From Chitinophagaceae bacterium (GTDB lineage Bacteria; Bacteroidota; Bacteroidia; Chitinophagales; Chitinophagaceae): 34,298 nt of DNA. The translations under genes and the position numbers were made by a program. The DNA lies in contig CANFKE010000044.1 of NCBI GenBank assembly GCA_947447465.1, forward strand, positions 1 to 34,298, written 5' to 3'. Numbering within the stretch: the first letter of the stretch is position 1; each line of letters opens with the position of its first letter. The notes below the pieces were generated by a model, which was not told the DNA's origin, searched no databases, and was given only the letters and a program-made list of their open reading frames with translations. Positions 26,870 through 33,973 of this stretch are shown here, piece by piece.

Positions 26870-27428
26870 TGTTTGGAAATATATTGATGCACTCGAATAT
26901 TGTAGTAAAATCACTGATGGTACTCATGATAGTCCCCCATCTACTACTACAGGGAAACCACTAATTACCTCGAAGCATATTAAAGGCAGAAATATTGATT
27001 TTGAAAGTGCATATTTAATTAGTGACAACGATTACAATAAAATTATTCAAAGAAGCAAAGTCGACCAGTGGGATGTAATAATTAGCATGATTGGAGAGTA
27101 TTGTGGCTTTTGTTATGTAGAAAGAAATAGCGAAATTGATTACGCTGTAAAGAATGTAGGATTATTTAAAACTGGTAGCAAAGTAAAAGCAGAATGGCTG
27201 TATTACTATTTGACTTCATATCAGGGTAGACAAGTTTTATCTAAAATTAAAACTGGGTCATCTCAACCATACCTAACTTTGGGTGCATTAAGAAATTTGA
27301 AAATACTTGTCCCTGTCGATGAAGAAATCACACAGAAAATTGTAAATGTCCTTTCGCTAATCGATGCTAAGATAGAACTCAACAATAAACTAAATGATAA
27401 TTTATTTTACAGATTTACCCAATCTTGA
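26859..27428 (+). CDS. hsdS: HsdS expression locus, currently truncated to one half
   Basis: Specificity subunit gene coupled to hsdM by an 11-base overlap. The 189 residues comprise one target-recognition domain (about 1-150; KITDGTHDSP, LITSKHIKG, SSQPYLTLGALRNLKI) and the start of the central conserved helix, IDAKIELNNKLNDNL. The frame then crosses the recombination core at 27391-27404 into the inverted end of another hsdS and stops after FYRFTQS. A normal HsdS has two such domains and about 390-450 residues. The truncation comes from the present DNA arrangement, not from random decay. Inverting 27391-28151 would restore a two-domain protein. Single-domain HsdS halves of some type I systems can pair and recognise symmetric sites, so this form may still work. 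Confidence 0.9.
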   Translation: MKFDVWKYIDALEYCSKITDGTHDSPPSTTTGKPLITSKHIKGRNIDFESAYLISDNDYNKIIQRSKVDQWDVIISMIGEYCGFCYVERNSEIDYAVKNVGLFKTGSKVKAEWLYYYLTSYQGRQVLSKIKTGSSQPYLTLGALRNLKILVPVDEEITQKIVNVLSLIDAKIELNNKLNDNLFYRFTQS

Positions 27429-27491
27429 CCTGTCCATTCATAAGCATAGGCAATAACCATTCACGCAGTTCAGCAAGTTTTTGGTTCTCTT
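27390..27491 (+). repeat. 102-bp perfect inverted repeat, left copy (with core site a)
   Basis: Identical in reverse to 30295-30396. It contains the recombination core TAAATGATAATTTA (27391-27404) and the 3' end of the minus-strand hsdS, which encodes the KLAELREWLLPMLMNGQVKIG tail. Confidence 0.92.
27391..27404 (+). other. Inversion core site a (TAAATGATAATTTA)
   Basis: Crossover core at the point where the hsdS next to hsdM is cut. The left flank is the hsdS central helix (AACAATAAAC); the right flank is the inverted hsdS 3' end. The same 14 bases occur at sites b, c and d. Confidence 0.8.
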
Positions 27492-28587
27492 CTTCCAGAA
27501 GTTCCTGCCTGTTGAAAACAGAGGAAATAGATTTGGTATACATTTCAATTACTTGCTTTTGGGGCGCAAGAAAATAAATTGTTTTCAGGACTGATGTTGA
27601 AACTTCCTTGAATGTAGAACCTGATGCATTGTTTTCAATTACCAGTGCTAAGTTTTTAATTGTATAATAGATGAATTCAGTTGTAAAATATGATTTTGGC
27701 ACAAATGATTTAAAACCCTGGTTCGTTGTTACTTCATTTCTGGCAATTGCTAAATACCCAACAGGTGCTCTTGAACTCATAAGCACAGTACCCCTTGGCA
27801 TAGTATTTAGTGACGCTGCGTTCCTACCTTCTTGTGAAACATCCTGTTCGCCTCTTTTAATAAACTTATTACCCTCATTTAACGACAGATCTTTGGGAGT
27901 TATCCATGCGATACCATTTTTAGTAAAATAGGAATCATTGTCTCTTGAAGGTGTACTACCACCAGTAATATTTCCAATTTCATCGAGTGTTGATGCACTC
28001 CATCCCTCAGGTACCTCTCTTTTCAACTCATCATTCCATACCATTTTACCTCCACTGGTTTTGTATGGCTTGCCGTTAGCATCAGGAAAATCGAACTGTA
28101 CAAACCAATAATCATAGAGCGTCTTGGCCATCTGCTCTAAATTATCATTTAGTTTATTGTTCAGCTCAATCTTGCTATCAATACTACGTAGAACACCTGC
28201 TAATACTTTTTGATTGGCTAGCGACGGAAGTTTTATTTTCACATTATAGTAGGCATCAAATGTCATACTAGGGACTCCTGTTCCTGAGTTTAATCTCTCT
28301 AAGTTCAAGGACTTTAAAAAGTAATATAAATAGTAAGGCTCAGTAAGATCGACGTTAATTTCAGTGTAATATAATGTATCGACGGTCCAAAAGGGTATAT
28401 TTGAGAATTGGATGTTTTCGAGCGAGCCTTTACGAGGTAAAAGAATACTTTCTTTATCATATAAATACTTGTTGCCGAAACGCATTATTCCTCCACTGCC
28501 GAAAACAGGTATATCTCCTTCTGACAGAACTTTGTGATCCTTGCCGTTTTTAATTTTTAGTAACTCTTTAAGATAAAACTCTTGCAT
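27415..28587 (-). CDS. hsdS: Full-length inverted HsdS, second gene of the recombinase operon
   Basis: A two-domain type I specificity subunit of 390 residues on the opposite strand to hsdRM. First recognition domain about 1-130 (MQEFYLKELLKIKNGKDHKVL, IPVFGSGGIMRFGN). The central conserved region (about 131-190) holds SIDSKIELNNKLNDNLEQMAKTLYDYW and WNDELKREVPEGW. The second recognition domain is about 195-355 (GNITGGSTPSRDN, IAWITPKDLS). The C-terminal conserved helix ends KLAELREWLLPMLMNGQVKIG. Core site b (28138-28151) lies exactly in the central helix. The ATG is two bases after the recombinase stop, so it is probably made from the recombinase transcript. It could supply specificity to HsdM in trans, or act as a donor by inversion. 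Confidence 0.93.
   Translation of the reverse strand: MQEFYLKELLKIKNGKDHKVLSEGDIPVFGSGGIMRFGNKYLYDKESILLPRKGSLENIQFSNIPFWTVDTLYYTEINVDLTEPYYLYYFLKSLNLERLNSGTGVPSMTFDAYYNVKIKLPSLANQKVLAGVLRSIDSKIELNNKLNDNLEQMAKTLYDYWFVQFDFPDANGKPYKTSGGKMVWNDELKREVPEGWSASTLDEIGNITGGSTPSRDNDSYFTKNGIAWITPKDLSLNEGNKFIKRGEQDVSQEGRNAASLNTMPRGTVLMSSRAPVGYLAIARNEVTTNQGFKSFVPKSYFTTEFIYYTIKNLALVIENNASGSTFKEVSTSVLKTIYFLAPQKQVIEMYTKSISSVFNRQELLEEENQKLAELREWLLPMLMNGQVKIG
28009..28151 (-). repeat. 143-bp inverted homology with the silent cassette (with core site b)
   Basis: Matches 29644-29786 in inverted orientation with 17 differences by my hand count, 16 of them synonymous. It encodes the central conserved region of HsdS from NDNLEQMAKTLYDYW to KREVP. 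The recombination core lies at 28138-28151. Confidence 0.88.
28138..28151 (-). other. Inversion core site b
   Basis: Inverse of the 14-base core, inside the central helix of the full-length hsdS. Together with site a it bounds a 761-bp invertible cassette carrying one C-terminal HsdS half. Confidence 0.8.
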
Positions 28588-28589
28588 AC

Positions 28590-29582
28590 TTATCCAATGT
28601 ATTTTCTATGAGCAATTTTTACGTTAGCCTGATTAACCATTGCATAATGTAGGGTAGTATCAATTTTTACATGCCCAAGTAATTTTTGTACCTGTTCAAT
28701 GGGCATACCCTTGTCAATGGCAGTTGTAGCTAGTGTTCTACGGAACTTATGCGGATGTAATTTTGCAATTTTAGACTTTTCACCAAGCTTTCGTAACACA
28801 GATCCTATCCCGCCAATAGATAACCTTGTATGTGGCTTTGCCAGAGATACAAATAACGCCTTGTCGCTATCTTTTCTACTGTCAAGGTACTGCTTTAAAT
28901 GAAGCTTTGTTCGTGCATCAAAGTAAACTTCCCTTTCTTTATTTCCTTTTCCGGTTACAATACATGAGCGTTCGTGAAAATCAATGTCATCACGGTTAAT
29001 TTTCTCCAACTCACCTACCCTTATACCTGTTGAGCATAATATTTCCATCAATGCAAGATCCCGGATTCCTTTGCAGTTGTCTCTCAGCACTTCAATTTCC
29101 TCATCATTGAGTACGGCTTTTATAGTCCTGGCAGATTTCACTTTGTGTATTCTTCTTACCGGTGATTTTAAGATGCAATCTTCATCTTCCAGCCAAGAAA
29201 AAAAACTTGAAAAAATCCTTCGGATATTATCAATTGTTACCTTGCTGGAATTCTTTTGGGTTTGGTAATCAGATAGATAAGATCGTAAATCATTGGTGGA
29301 GATTTCTGTTATTTTTTTACCCAGCTTATCTAACATCATCTGAATGGTGAACTGATAATATTTTAATGATTTTTCAGAACACCCTTCAACTTTTTTTGCA
29401 GAAATAAATAACTCCAGTAGCGAAACGTTTCTATCAGCAAACGAAATAATTTCCATATTTCTGCAACTCATTTCAATCTCACGGAAATTTTGTTGGAGAA
29501 CCTTCTCCAATAGTTGCATTTGTTGAAAATTTAATGCGTTTGCCATTTCGTTGATAATTCCTTGTTTTATAATTTCCTTCAT
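28590..29582 (-). CDS. Tyrosine recombinase of the hsdS inversion system
   Basis: XerD-like site-specific recombinase, 330 residues. An N-terminal extension of about 50 residues is followed by a SAM-like core-binding domain (about 52-135; SLLELFISAKKVEGCSEKSLKYY) and the catalytic domain (about 155-330). The active-site residues are complete: R188 in STGIRVGELE, K212 in GKGNKER, H278 and R281 in HPHKFRRTLAT, H304 in LLGHVKIDTT and the nucleophile Y313 in LHYAMV. It lies between core sites b and c, and the full-length hsdS follows two bases after its stop. This placement is the usual one for recombinases that shuffle type I specificity genes, so HsdS switching is the likely job. Inversions b-c and a-d would also flip the recombinase itself. 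Confidence 0.93.
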   Translation of the reverse strand: MKEIIKQGIINEMANALNFQQMQLLEKVLQQNFREIEMSCRNMEIISFADRNVSLLELFISAKKVEGCSEKSLKYYQFTIQMMLDKLGKKITEISTNDLRSYLSDYQTQKNSSKVTIDNIRRIFSSFFSWLEDEDCILKSPVRRIHKVKSARTIKAVLNDEEIEVLRDNCKGIRDLALMEILCSTGIRVGELEKINRDDIDFHERSCIVTGKGNKEREVYFDARTKLHLKQYLDSRKDSDKALFVSLAKPHTRLSIGGIGSVLRKLGEKSKIAKLHPHKFRRTLATTAIDKGMPIEQVQKLLGHVKIDTTLHYAMVNQANVKIAHRKYIG

Positions 29583-29643
29583 GAGAATTCATTTAGATAA
29601 TAAATCCCAAAGGAAAGCAAACAAAAATAGCTCTTGATTTAGG

Positions 29644-29657
29644 TAAATGATAATTTA
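29644..29657 (+). other. Inversion core site c
   Basis: The same 14-base core, seven bases before the ATG of the silent cassette and 62 bases upstream of the recombinase start. An in-frame TAG at 29640-29642 shows that the cassette reading frame opens only at the core. Confidence 0.8.
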
Positions 29658-29786
29658 GAGCAGATGGCAAAGACGCTCTACGATTATTGGTTTGTACAGT
29701 TCGATTTTCCCGATGCTAATGGTAAGCCGTACAAAACAGGTGGGGGCAAAATGGTTTGGAATGATGAATTGAAGAGGGAAGTTCCA
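29644..29786 (+). repeat. 143-bp homology at the head of the silent cassette
   Basis: Partner of 28009-28151 in inverted orientation. The protein sequence is kept despite 17 base differences, which points to selection on the encoded HsdS central region. Confidence 0.88.
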
Positions 29787-30371
29787 TCTGGATGGGAGGT
29801 CAAGAAAATTAAAGATTTTGCTAAAACAGGATCTGGCGGTACTCCATTGTCAACTAAGCATGAGTATTATAAAGACGGCAACATCCCTTGGATTAATAGT
29901 GGTGAAGTAAATTCATCTTTTATTATTGAATCTAAAAATTACATAACGGAAGCAGGACTAAATAATTCAAGTGCAAAAATATTTCCCAAAGGAACAATAT
30001 TGATGGCCATGTATGGTGCTACTGCCGGTCAAGTTAGTTTGATGGATATTGAAGCCTGCACTAACCAAGCTATTTGTGCAATAATGCCAAATGACAGAAG
30101 GATTTCACCATATCTTAAATTTGGATTACATCAAATATATCAGCATCTAATCAATTTGAGTTCCGGTTCAGCAAGGGATAATTTGTCTCAAGATAAAATC
30201 AAAGAGCTATTTTTTGCAATACCTGAAGACAGAATTCTTCATTCCTATTTTGAAATTGGAAATCAATGCTTTAAGATGATACTGACTAACATAAAAGAGA
30301 ACCAAAAACTTGCTGAACTGCGTGAATGGTTATTGCCTATGCTTATGAATGGACAGGTCAAGATTGGGTAA
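29664..30371 (+). CDS. hsdS: Silent C-terminal HsdS half-cassette
   Basis: 235 residues that make up only the second half of an HsdS: central region MAKTLYDYWFVQFDF to WNDELKREVPSGW, one recognition domain (about 45-200; TGSGGTPLSTKHEYYKDG, IPWINSGEVNSS) and the C-terminal conserved helix ending KLAELREWLLPMLMNGQVKIG. There is no N-terminal half, and the frame is closed just before core site c, so it should not make a functional subunit where it lies. Cores c and d bracket it as a 752-bp invertible unit. Recombination can join it to the N-terminal half carried behind the recombinase and, through a further inversion, to the one at hsdM. The ATG at 29664 may permit some half-protein production. 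Confidence 0.85.
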   Translation: MAKTLYDYWFVQFDFPDANGKPYKTGGGKMVWNDELKREVPSGWEVKKIKDFAKTGSGGTPLSTKHEYYKDGNIPWINSGEVNSSFIIESKNYITEAGLNNSSAKIFPKGTILMAMYGATAGQVSLMDIEACTNQAICAIMPNDRRISPYLKFGLHQIYQHLINLSSGSARDNLSQDKIKELFFAIPEDRILHSYFEIGNQCFKMILTNIKENQKLAELREWLLPMLMNGQVKIG

Positions 30372-30396
30372 ATCTGTAAAATAAATTATCATTTAG
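30295..30396 (-). repeat. 102-bp perfect inverted repeat, right copy (with core site d)
   Basis: Inverse of 27390-27491 without a single difference, including 25 bases past the stop codon. It covers the shared HsdS C-terminal tail and core site d. Confidence 0.92.
30382..30395 (-). other. Inversion core site d
   Basis: Inverse of the 14-base core, directly after the silent cassette. Outer boundary of the inversion system. Confidence 0.8.
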
Positions 30397-30630
30397 CTTT
30401 TAGTACAGAATCAAATAATCTATTGATAGTTTAAATTTATACGAAAGTATAAAGGTAAATATTAGCTAGACTTTGCAAGCAATAAACCAATAAGTTATAT
30501 TTGATAGTTGTTAAGATAGTTTGTCTGTCAAATTGAATATCAGCTGAAAATATGTTAGCTCAACTTTTCATGAAACTAGATAGGTTAGTTTACTTAATAA
30601 TAAGAGGCACTTAAACTGATAATATAATTA

Positions 30631-30798
30631 ATGGAAGGAAACAATACACTAATATTTTTACTATTAATTTCCAGTTTCCTAGTACGCTTTATTAATCAGA
30701 TCATTCTATTTGTGAAGTCAAGATGGGGGTATTTTTCACGCATATCAAATGATATTTTTCACGTATATTTTATTGAATTTTACTTGTATGTTTACTGA
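30631..30798 (+). CDS. Possible small membrane protein, 55 residues
   Basis: ATG-started frame reading MEGNNTLIFLLLISSFLV, then RFINQIILFVKSRWGYF and an aromatic tail to a TGA at 30796-30798. Residues about 6-29 could form one membrane helix. It ends 30 bases before the 604-aa gene in the same direction. Two regulatory-looking motifs lie inside the frame, and AT-rich DNA often gives such hydrophobic frames by chance, so this is a weak call. A small membrane partner of the downstream genes is the interesting alternative. Confidence 0.25.
   Translation: MEGNNTLIFLLLISSFLVRFINQIILFVKSRWGYFSRISNDIFHVYFIEFYLYVY
30727..30794 (+). promoter_or_regulatory. Doubled TATTTTTCACG motif and promoter-like box upstream of the 604-aa gene
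   Basis: GGGTATTTTTCACG at 30727-30740 and GATATTTTTCACG at 30751-30763, followed by TATGTTTA at 30787-30794. A single copy with the same downstream box precedes the giant PKD gene. Distances from motif end to box are 23 and 46 bases here and about 34 there, close to whole helical turns apart. Confidence 0.4.
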
Positions 30799-30828
30799 AT
30801 TATTTTCCAATATGTAAACGTAATAATT

Positions 30829-32643
30829 ATGGCTGCGGATAACCCACTATATATAGACAACATTATACTTAATGAAAGTGCTCAATTTTATTCAAAAGCT
30901 AGAAATGTACATTTTAGTAAGCATCATATAACTGAAATTTTCACCTATGCATCTTCCGATAAAGTAGGTCAGTTTTTGCTTAATATAAAAAAGTTCCAGT
31001 ATGCAGATTTCCCCGAAATTGAATTTTCTATTTGTGTTTTCAAGATGGTGAGTAAGCCATCTTTTATACAAGAGGAAATCCCTGGATGGGAGGAACAAAA
31101 GCTAGCCTACCTATTAATCATAGACCACATAAATTACTGCGTAATTTTTAAAAAGAACATTGGTGATGTTGATGACGTTCTTTATAAAGGGTTAACAGAA
31201 ATTGACTATCAAATTTTGTCAACAATATTTATAGAGGATTCTACTAGTATTGAAAAAGTATCCCTGAATAATACTAGTATACTTCGAAATTCGATGAGAA
31301 GCAAAATTTATGAAGCTGACAATTTGAAAGAATCTTTACCGACATACGGTGTTTCAAGATACGTCCCTAATTCAATGCGATTGAATGATGATTCCGCTAA
31401 AATGACAATAGGATTTAATACATCTAGAATTACAAACTTTGGAGAAAAAAAATACATTTACGATCTAGTAATTTGGGCAAGTAGGATAATTGATAAAATT
31501 AGTAATTATCAGGAACGGGAAACATTTCTCGATGTATTTGCAAAGCCTGTAGATTATGAAGCAATGGTTGATGAGTTAGTTCCAATAGCTATTTACGTGG
31601 GATCATCTAAAATTCAAGAGGATATAGCAAATGAGGTAATTGAAAATTTTACTTATCAAAAAAATGGGATATCGAGAGTTATTCCAATGGACAAATTTCT
31701 TCAGACAATTAGTATAGTATATACTATTGATGAAAACATAGTAAATGGTGAACCCGTATACAAATTACATACCAATGCGATCAGCAATATTGAGTTATCA
31801 TTGAATTTAAAATCAATCACGCTTACCTCAAAAAAGCTAGTAAATATTCAAATAAATTTCGAGAATGGCACTCAAAAGCCGCTACTCACTTATTTGAACG
31901 CTCTAAATGATTATACTGTCAATTTTGATAACCTTGATCTGATTTACCATAACCGAAAACTGTATAAGGATAGCAAGTTGTTGAACAGTATTGATGGCTT
32001 TCTAGATGTTTTTCATCCAGTACCATTGCTAGCAAATGCTACAAGTGAGAAGGGAATATTCACAACAACATCAACAGCCTTCTCTGCTCGAAGTATATTT
32101 TCATACATCGATACAACCATATTAAATGGATCACCATTTTCTCTATTAGATGACTTAGGTGATGAGTGGGCTGACTTTATCAGATTAGAAAACAATACAC
32201 TGAGCTTTATTCATGCTAAGCATGGAACTTCAGTTATGTCAGCAACTGCATTTCAAGATGTAATAGGACAAGCTCAAAAGAACATTGCAAACTTCAATCC
32301 TACTTTTGACAGATTGGACAATCATAAGCGTACAGGTTGGCTTGAACCGTATACTATTTCCCGAACTCGAACTCGTATTAATAAGTTACGTAGAGGTGAC
32401 ACTGTGGACAATGCTATCATAGCTTATAAAAAGGCATTGATGAATCCAAATCTAAAGAGGGAAATAATCTTGGCTATAGATTTTATTTCAAAGGATATGC
32501 TTGCGCAAAAATTACAACAACTTAAAGCTGAGCTACCTTTTGCTGAAAGAAATCAAGTGATTCAAATACTATGGCTAATATCAGGGTTAGTAAATTGCTG
32601 TATTGAAGCGGGTATTGAAATTCATATCCATTGCAAACCATAA
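30829..32643 (+). CDS. 604-residue protein of unknown function, candidate defense effector
   Basis: I do not recognise a named family with certainty. The 604 residues show no signal peptide or membrane segment, so the protein is probably cytoplasmic. The N-terminal 150 residues are alpha/beta (LAYLLIIDHINYCVIFKK). The region about 440-500 has the most conserved look: LGDEWADFIRLENNTLSFIHAKHG (D445-G466), then SATAFQDVIGQAQKNI. The D-W-x-D-F-I...F-I-H-A-K-H arrangement recalls families scattered through defense islands. It could be a degenerate nuclease core (D449, H462-x-K464), but that is speculation. The next gene starts five bases after its stop, so the two form an operon. No lesion is visible. 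Confidence 0.8.
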   Translation: MAADNPLYIDNIILNESAQFYSKARNVHFSKHHITEIFTYASSDKVGQFLLNIKKFQYADFPEIEFSICVFKMVSKPSFIQEEIPGWEEQKLAYLLIIDHINYCVIFKKNIGDVDDVLYKGLTEIDYQILSTIFIEDSTSIEKVSLNNTSILRNSMRSKIYEADNLKESLPTYGVSRYVPNSMRLNDDSAKMTIGFNTSRITNFGEKKYIYDLVIWASRIIDKISNYQERETFLDVFAKPVDYEAMVDELVPIAIYVGSSKIQEDIANEVIENFTYQKNGISRVIPMDKFLQTISIVYTIDENIVNGEPVYKLHTNAISNIELSLNLKSITLTSKKLVNIQINFENGTQKPLLTYLNALNDYTVNFDNLDLIYHNRKLYKDSKLLNSIDGFLDVFHPVPLLANATSEKGIFTTTSTAFSARSIFSYIDTTILNGSPFSLLDDLGDEWADFIRLENNTLSFIHAKHGTSVMSATAFQDVIGQAQKNIANFNPTFDRLDNHKRTGWLEPYTISRTRTRINKLRRGDTVDNAIIAYKKALMNPNLKREIILAIDFISKDMLAQKLQQLKAELPFAERNQVIQILWLISGLVNCCIEAGIEIHIHCKP

Positions 32644-32648
32644 CAATT

Positions 32649-33281
32649 ATGGAAGATAACAGAATACAAGAAATAAATGATCACTATAATCTTATTATAA
32701 AAAAGTTACTCGACTTTAAACGGCTTGTAGTTACTTATGTTGATTTGCCTACTGAGGAAATAAGTGAAAAGCACGATCAACTTTCTGATTTAGTATTATA
32801 CATCATTTTATTGCAGATAGATATTGCTGTTTGTTGTAGATATCTTTTGATAAATAAGCAGACCAATAATACTTATGAGATGAACTATTTTACAAGAGCA
32901 CTTGCAACACATTGTTCAGATATCGTAAAGACACAAGCTGATAAATTATTGACTAGAATAAATGCAGTTATCAAAATTTATAATAAACTAGAAGGTTATG
33001 GAGAATTAGTCACTGAACTTAGTGAAAATAGAATCAAATTAGTGCGCCTTGGAGAAAAGAATATTGTTACTATTGATGCAGTCAGAAATGGTTTATTTGC
33101 TCATAGAGATGGTAAAGGGATCGCCCAAAATAATGCAATAGATAGTATTGATACGGCAGCAATTGCAACGATTGCTGATGAAATTGATAAAACTCTATGG
33201 GCAATGATGGGCGGTCTTATAAAAATTCAGCAAGTCTTATCTCCAATGCTACCTACTTTAGTTAACGGATCATGGAAATAA
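32649..33281 (+). CDS. HEPN-like protein with Rx5H motif, partner of the 604-aa protein
   Basis: 210 residues from the ATG at 32649, which follows the upstream stop by five bases; a TTG 18 bases earlier overlaps the upstream gene and is less likely. The protein is almost wholly helical. The segment TIDAVRNGLFAHRDGKG contains R146-N-x4-H152, the Rx4-6H motif of HEPN ribonucleases, and closely resembles the RNkxxAHRD form seen in AbiU2-like and related HEPN proteins. The middle (LVLYIILLQIDIAVCCRYLL, about 48-67) is a hydrophobic helix, probably packed in a dimer. HEPN proteins commonly cut RNA in abortive-infection and toxin-antitoxin systems. The tight pairing suggests the 604-aa protein is its sensor, activator or antitoxin. 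Confidence 0.75.
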   Translation: MEDNRIQEINDHYNLIIKKLLDFKRLVVTYVDLPTEEISEKHDQLSDLVLYIILLQIDIAVCCRYLLINKQTNNTYEMNYFTRALATHCSDIVKTQADKLLTRINAVIKIYNKLEGYGELVTELSENRIKLVRLGEKNIVTIDAVRNGLFAHRDGKGIAQNNAIDSIDTAAIATIADEIDKTLWAMMGGLIKIQQVLSPMLPTLVNGSWK

Positions 33282-33973
33282 TACAGAATGTAGATCATAA
33301 GAAGATAGTAACCCATTTCAGAAAAACCTATTCTTTCCCCATGTAACATCGGATTGCGGGCAAGACCTATTCGTTTTCCAATTCTGTATCTCGTCCATGT
33401 ATCTTCCGAAACTCTGTTCTGCAACCTTTGTATTCTATCCATTTCGATTTCATTTAGGGCTTTAGAAATTGGTAATGTTTGATGCTGTAGTATTTCGACA
33501 GCACGTTCCAATGTTACTCCATTCTTTCGATTTTCATTGTATAGCTTTAGATATTCATGTCTTTTAGGATCGCCGAAGTTGTATAGGGACGGTCTAAACC
33601 CTAAAAAGTATTTAGTGTAATTTTCAATTGTTGTGAACAAATAGCATATAGATATCGTTTGCTTTGGGCGTTCGTTGCTTAATACCATATATGCTGCTTC
33701 CTTTATGGTACTTGTCATCCATGGATAATTAGGATCGGCGATATATTCTTCAAAGAAACTACGAATAAACCAATCGACGTCTTGAAAAAACGCCATGTAA
33801 GTACCATAAAAACTACGACACAACATCTTCATTACCAAGTGCTTTTTTAGATCTATGTCCATTTCTGAGTAATCTAAAAAGTCTTGCAGCGAAACTTCAA
33901 GCCCAGTTACGTAATCAAGGTCTTCTATGTAGCCTGCTTCACTAGATAACTTACAATATTCTGCAACATTCAT
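33227..33973 (-). CDS. HEPN-like protein with Rx4H motif, convergent
   Basis: 248 residues from an ATG at 33971-33973. The protein is mostly helical and rich in aromatic residues. Near the C-terminus GLARNPMLHGERIGF carries R206-N-P-M-L-H211, a good Rx4H HEPN ribonuclease motif; RN..LHG is common in this superfamily. A hydrophobic helix follows (GYYLLMIYILYYFHD). The N-terminal part (LVMKMLCRSFYGTYMAFFQDVDWFI) is not recognised. The gene is convergent with the other HEPN-like gene, and their 3' coding ends overlap by 55 bases, so the last 18 codons of each are read on both strands. No partner gene is visible within the window on its upstream side. Confidence 0.75.
   Translation of the reverse strand: MNVAEYCKLSSEAGYIEDLDYVTGLEVSLQDFLDYSEMDIDLKKHLVMKMLCRSFYGTYMAFFQDVDWFIRSFFEEYIADPNYPWMTSTIKEAAYMVLSNERPKQTISICYLFTTIENYTKYFLGFRPSLYNFGDPKRHEYLKLYNENRKNGVTLERAVEILQHQTLPISKALNEIEMDRIQRLQNRVSEDTWTRYRIGKRIGLARNPMLHGERIGFSEMGYYLLMIYILYYFHDPLTKVGSIGDKTC

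Larger units (their letters stand above)
30372..30828. other. Interval between the inversion system and the 604-aa gene
   Basis: Besides core site d, the stretch holds a small hairpin TTTATAC-GAAA-GTATAAA (30436-30453) with a stable tetraloop, a 55-codon ORF (30631-30798) and two copies of the TATTTTTCACG motif (30727-30740, 30751-30763). The rest is AT-rich with nothing recognisable. Confidence 0.5.

Noticed and set aside
29664..30371. Independent functional hsdS gene
   Set aside because: Only one recognition domain and no N-terminal half; the frame is closed just upstream of the core site, so it reads as a donor cassette.
32631..32648. TTG start for the 210-aa HEPN-like gene overlapping the 604-aa gene
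   Set aside because: The ATG at 32649 lies five bases after the upstream stop, an ordinary operon spacing, and is the stronger start.
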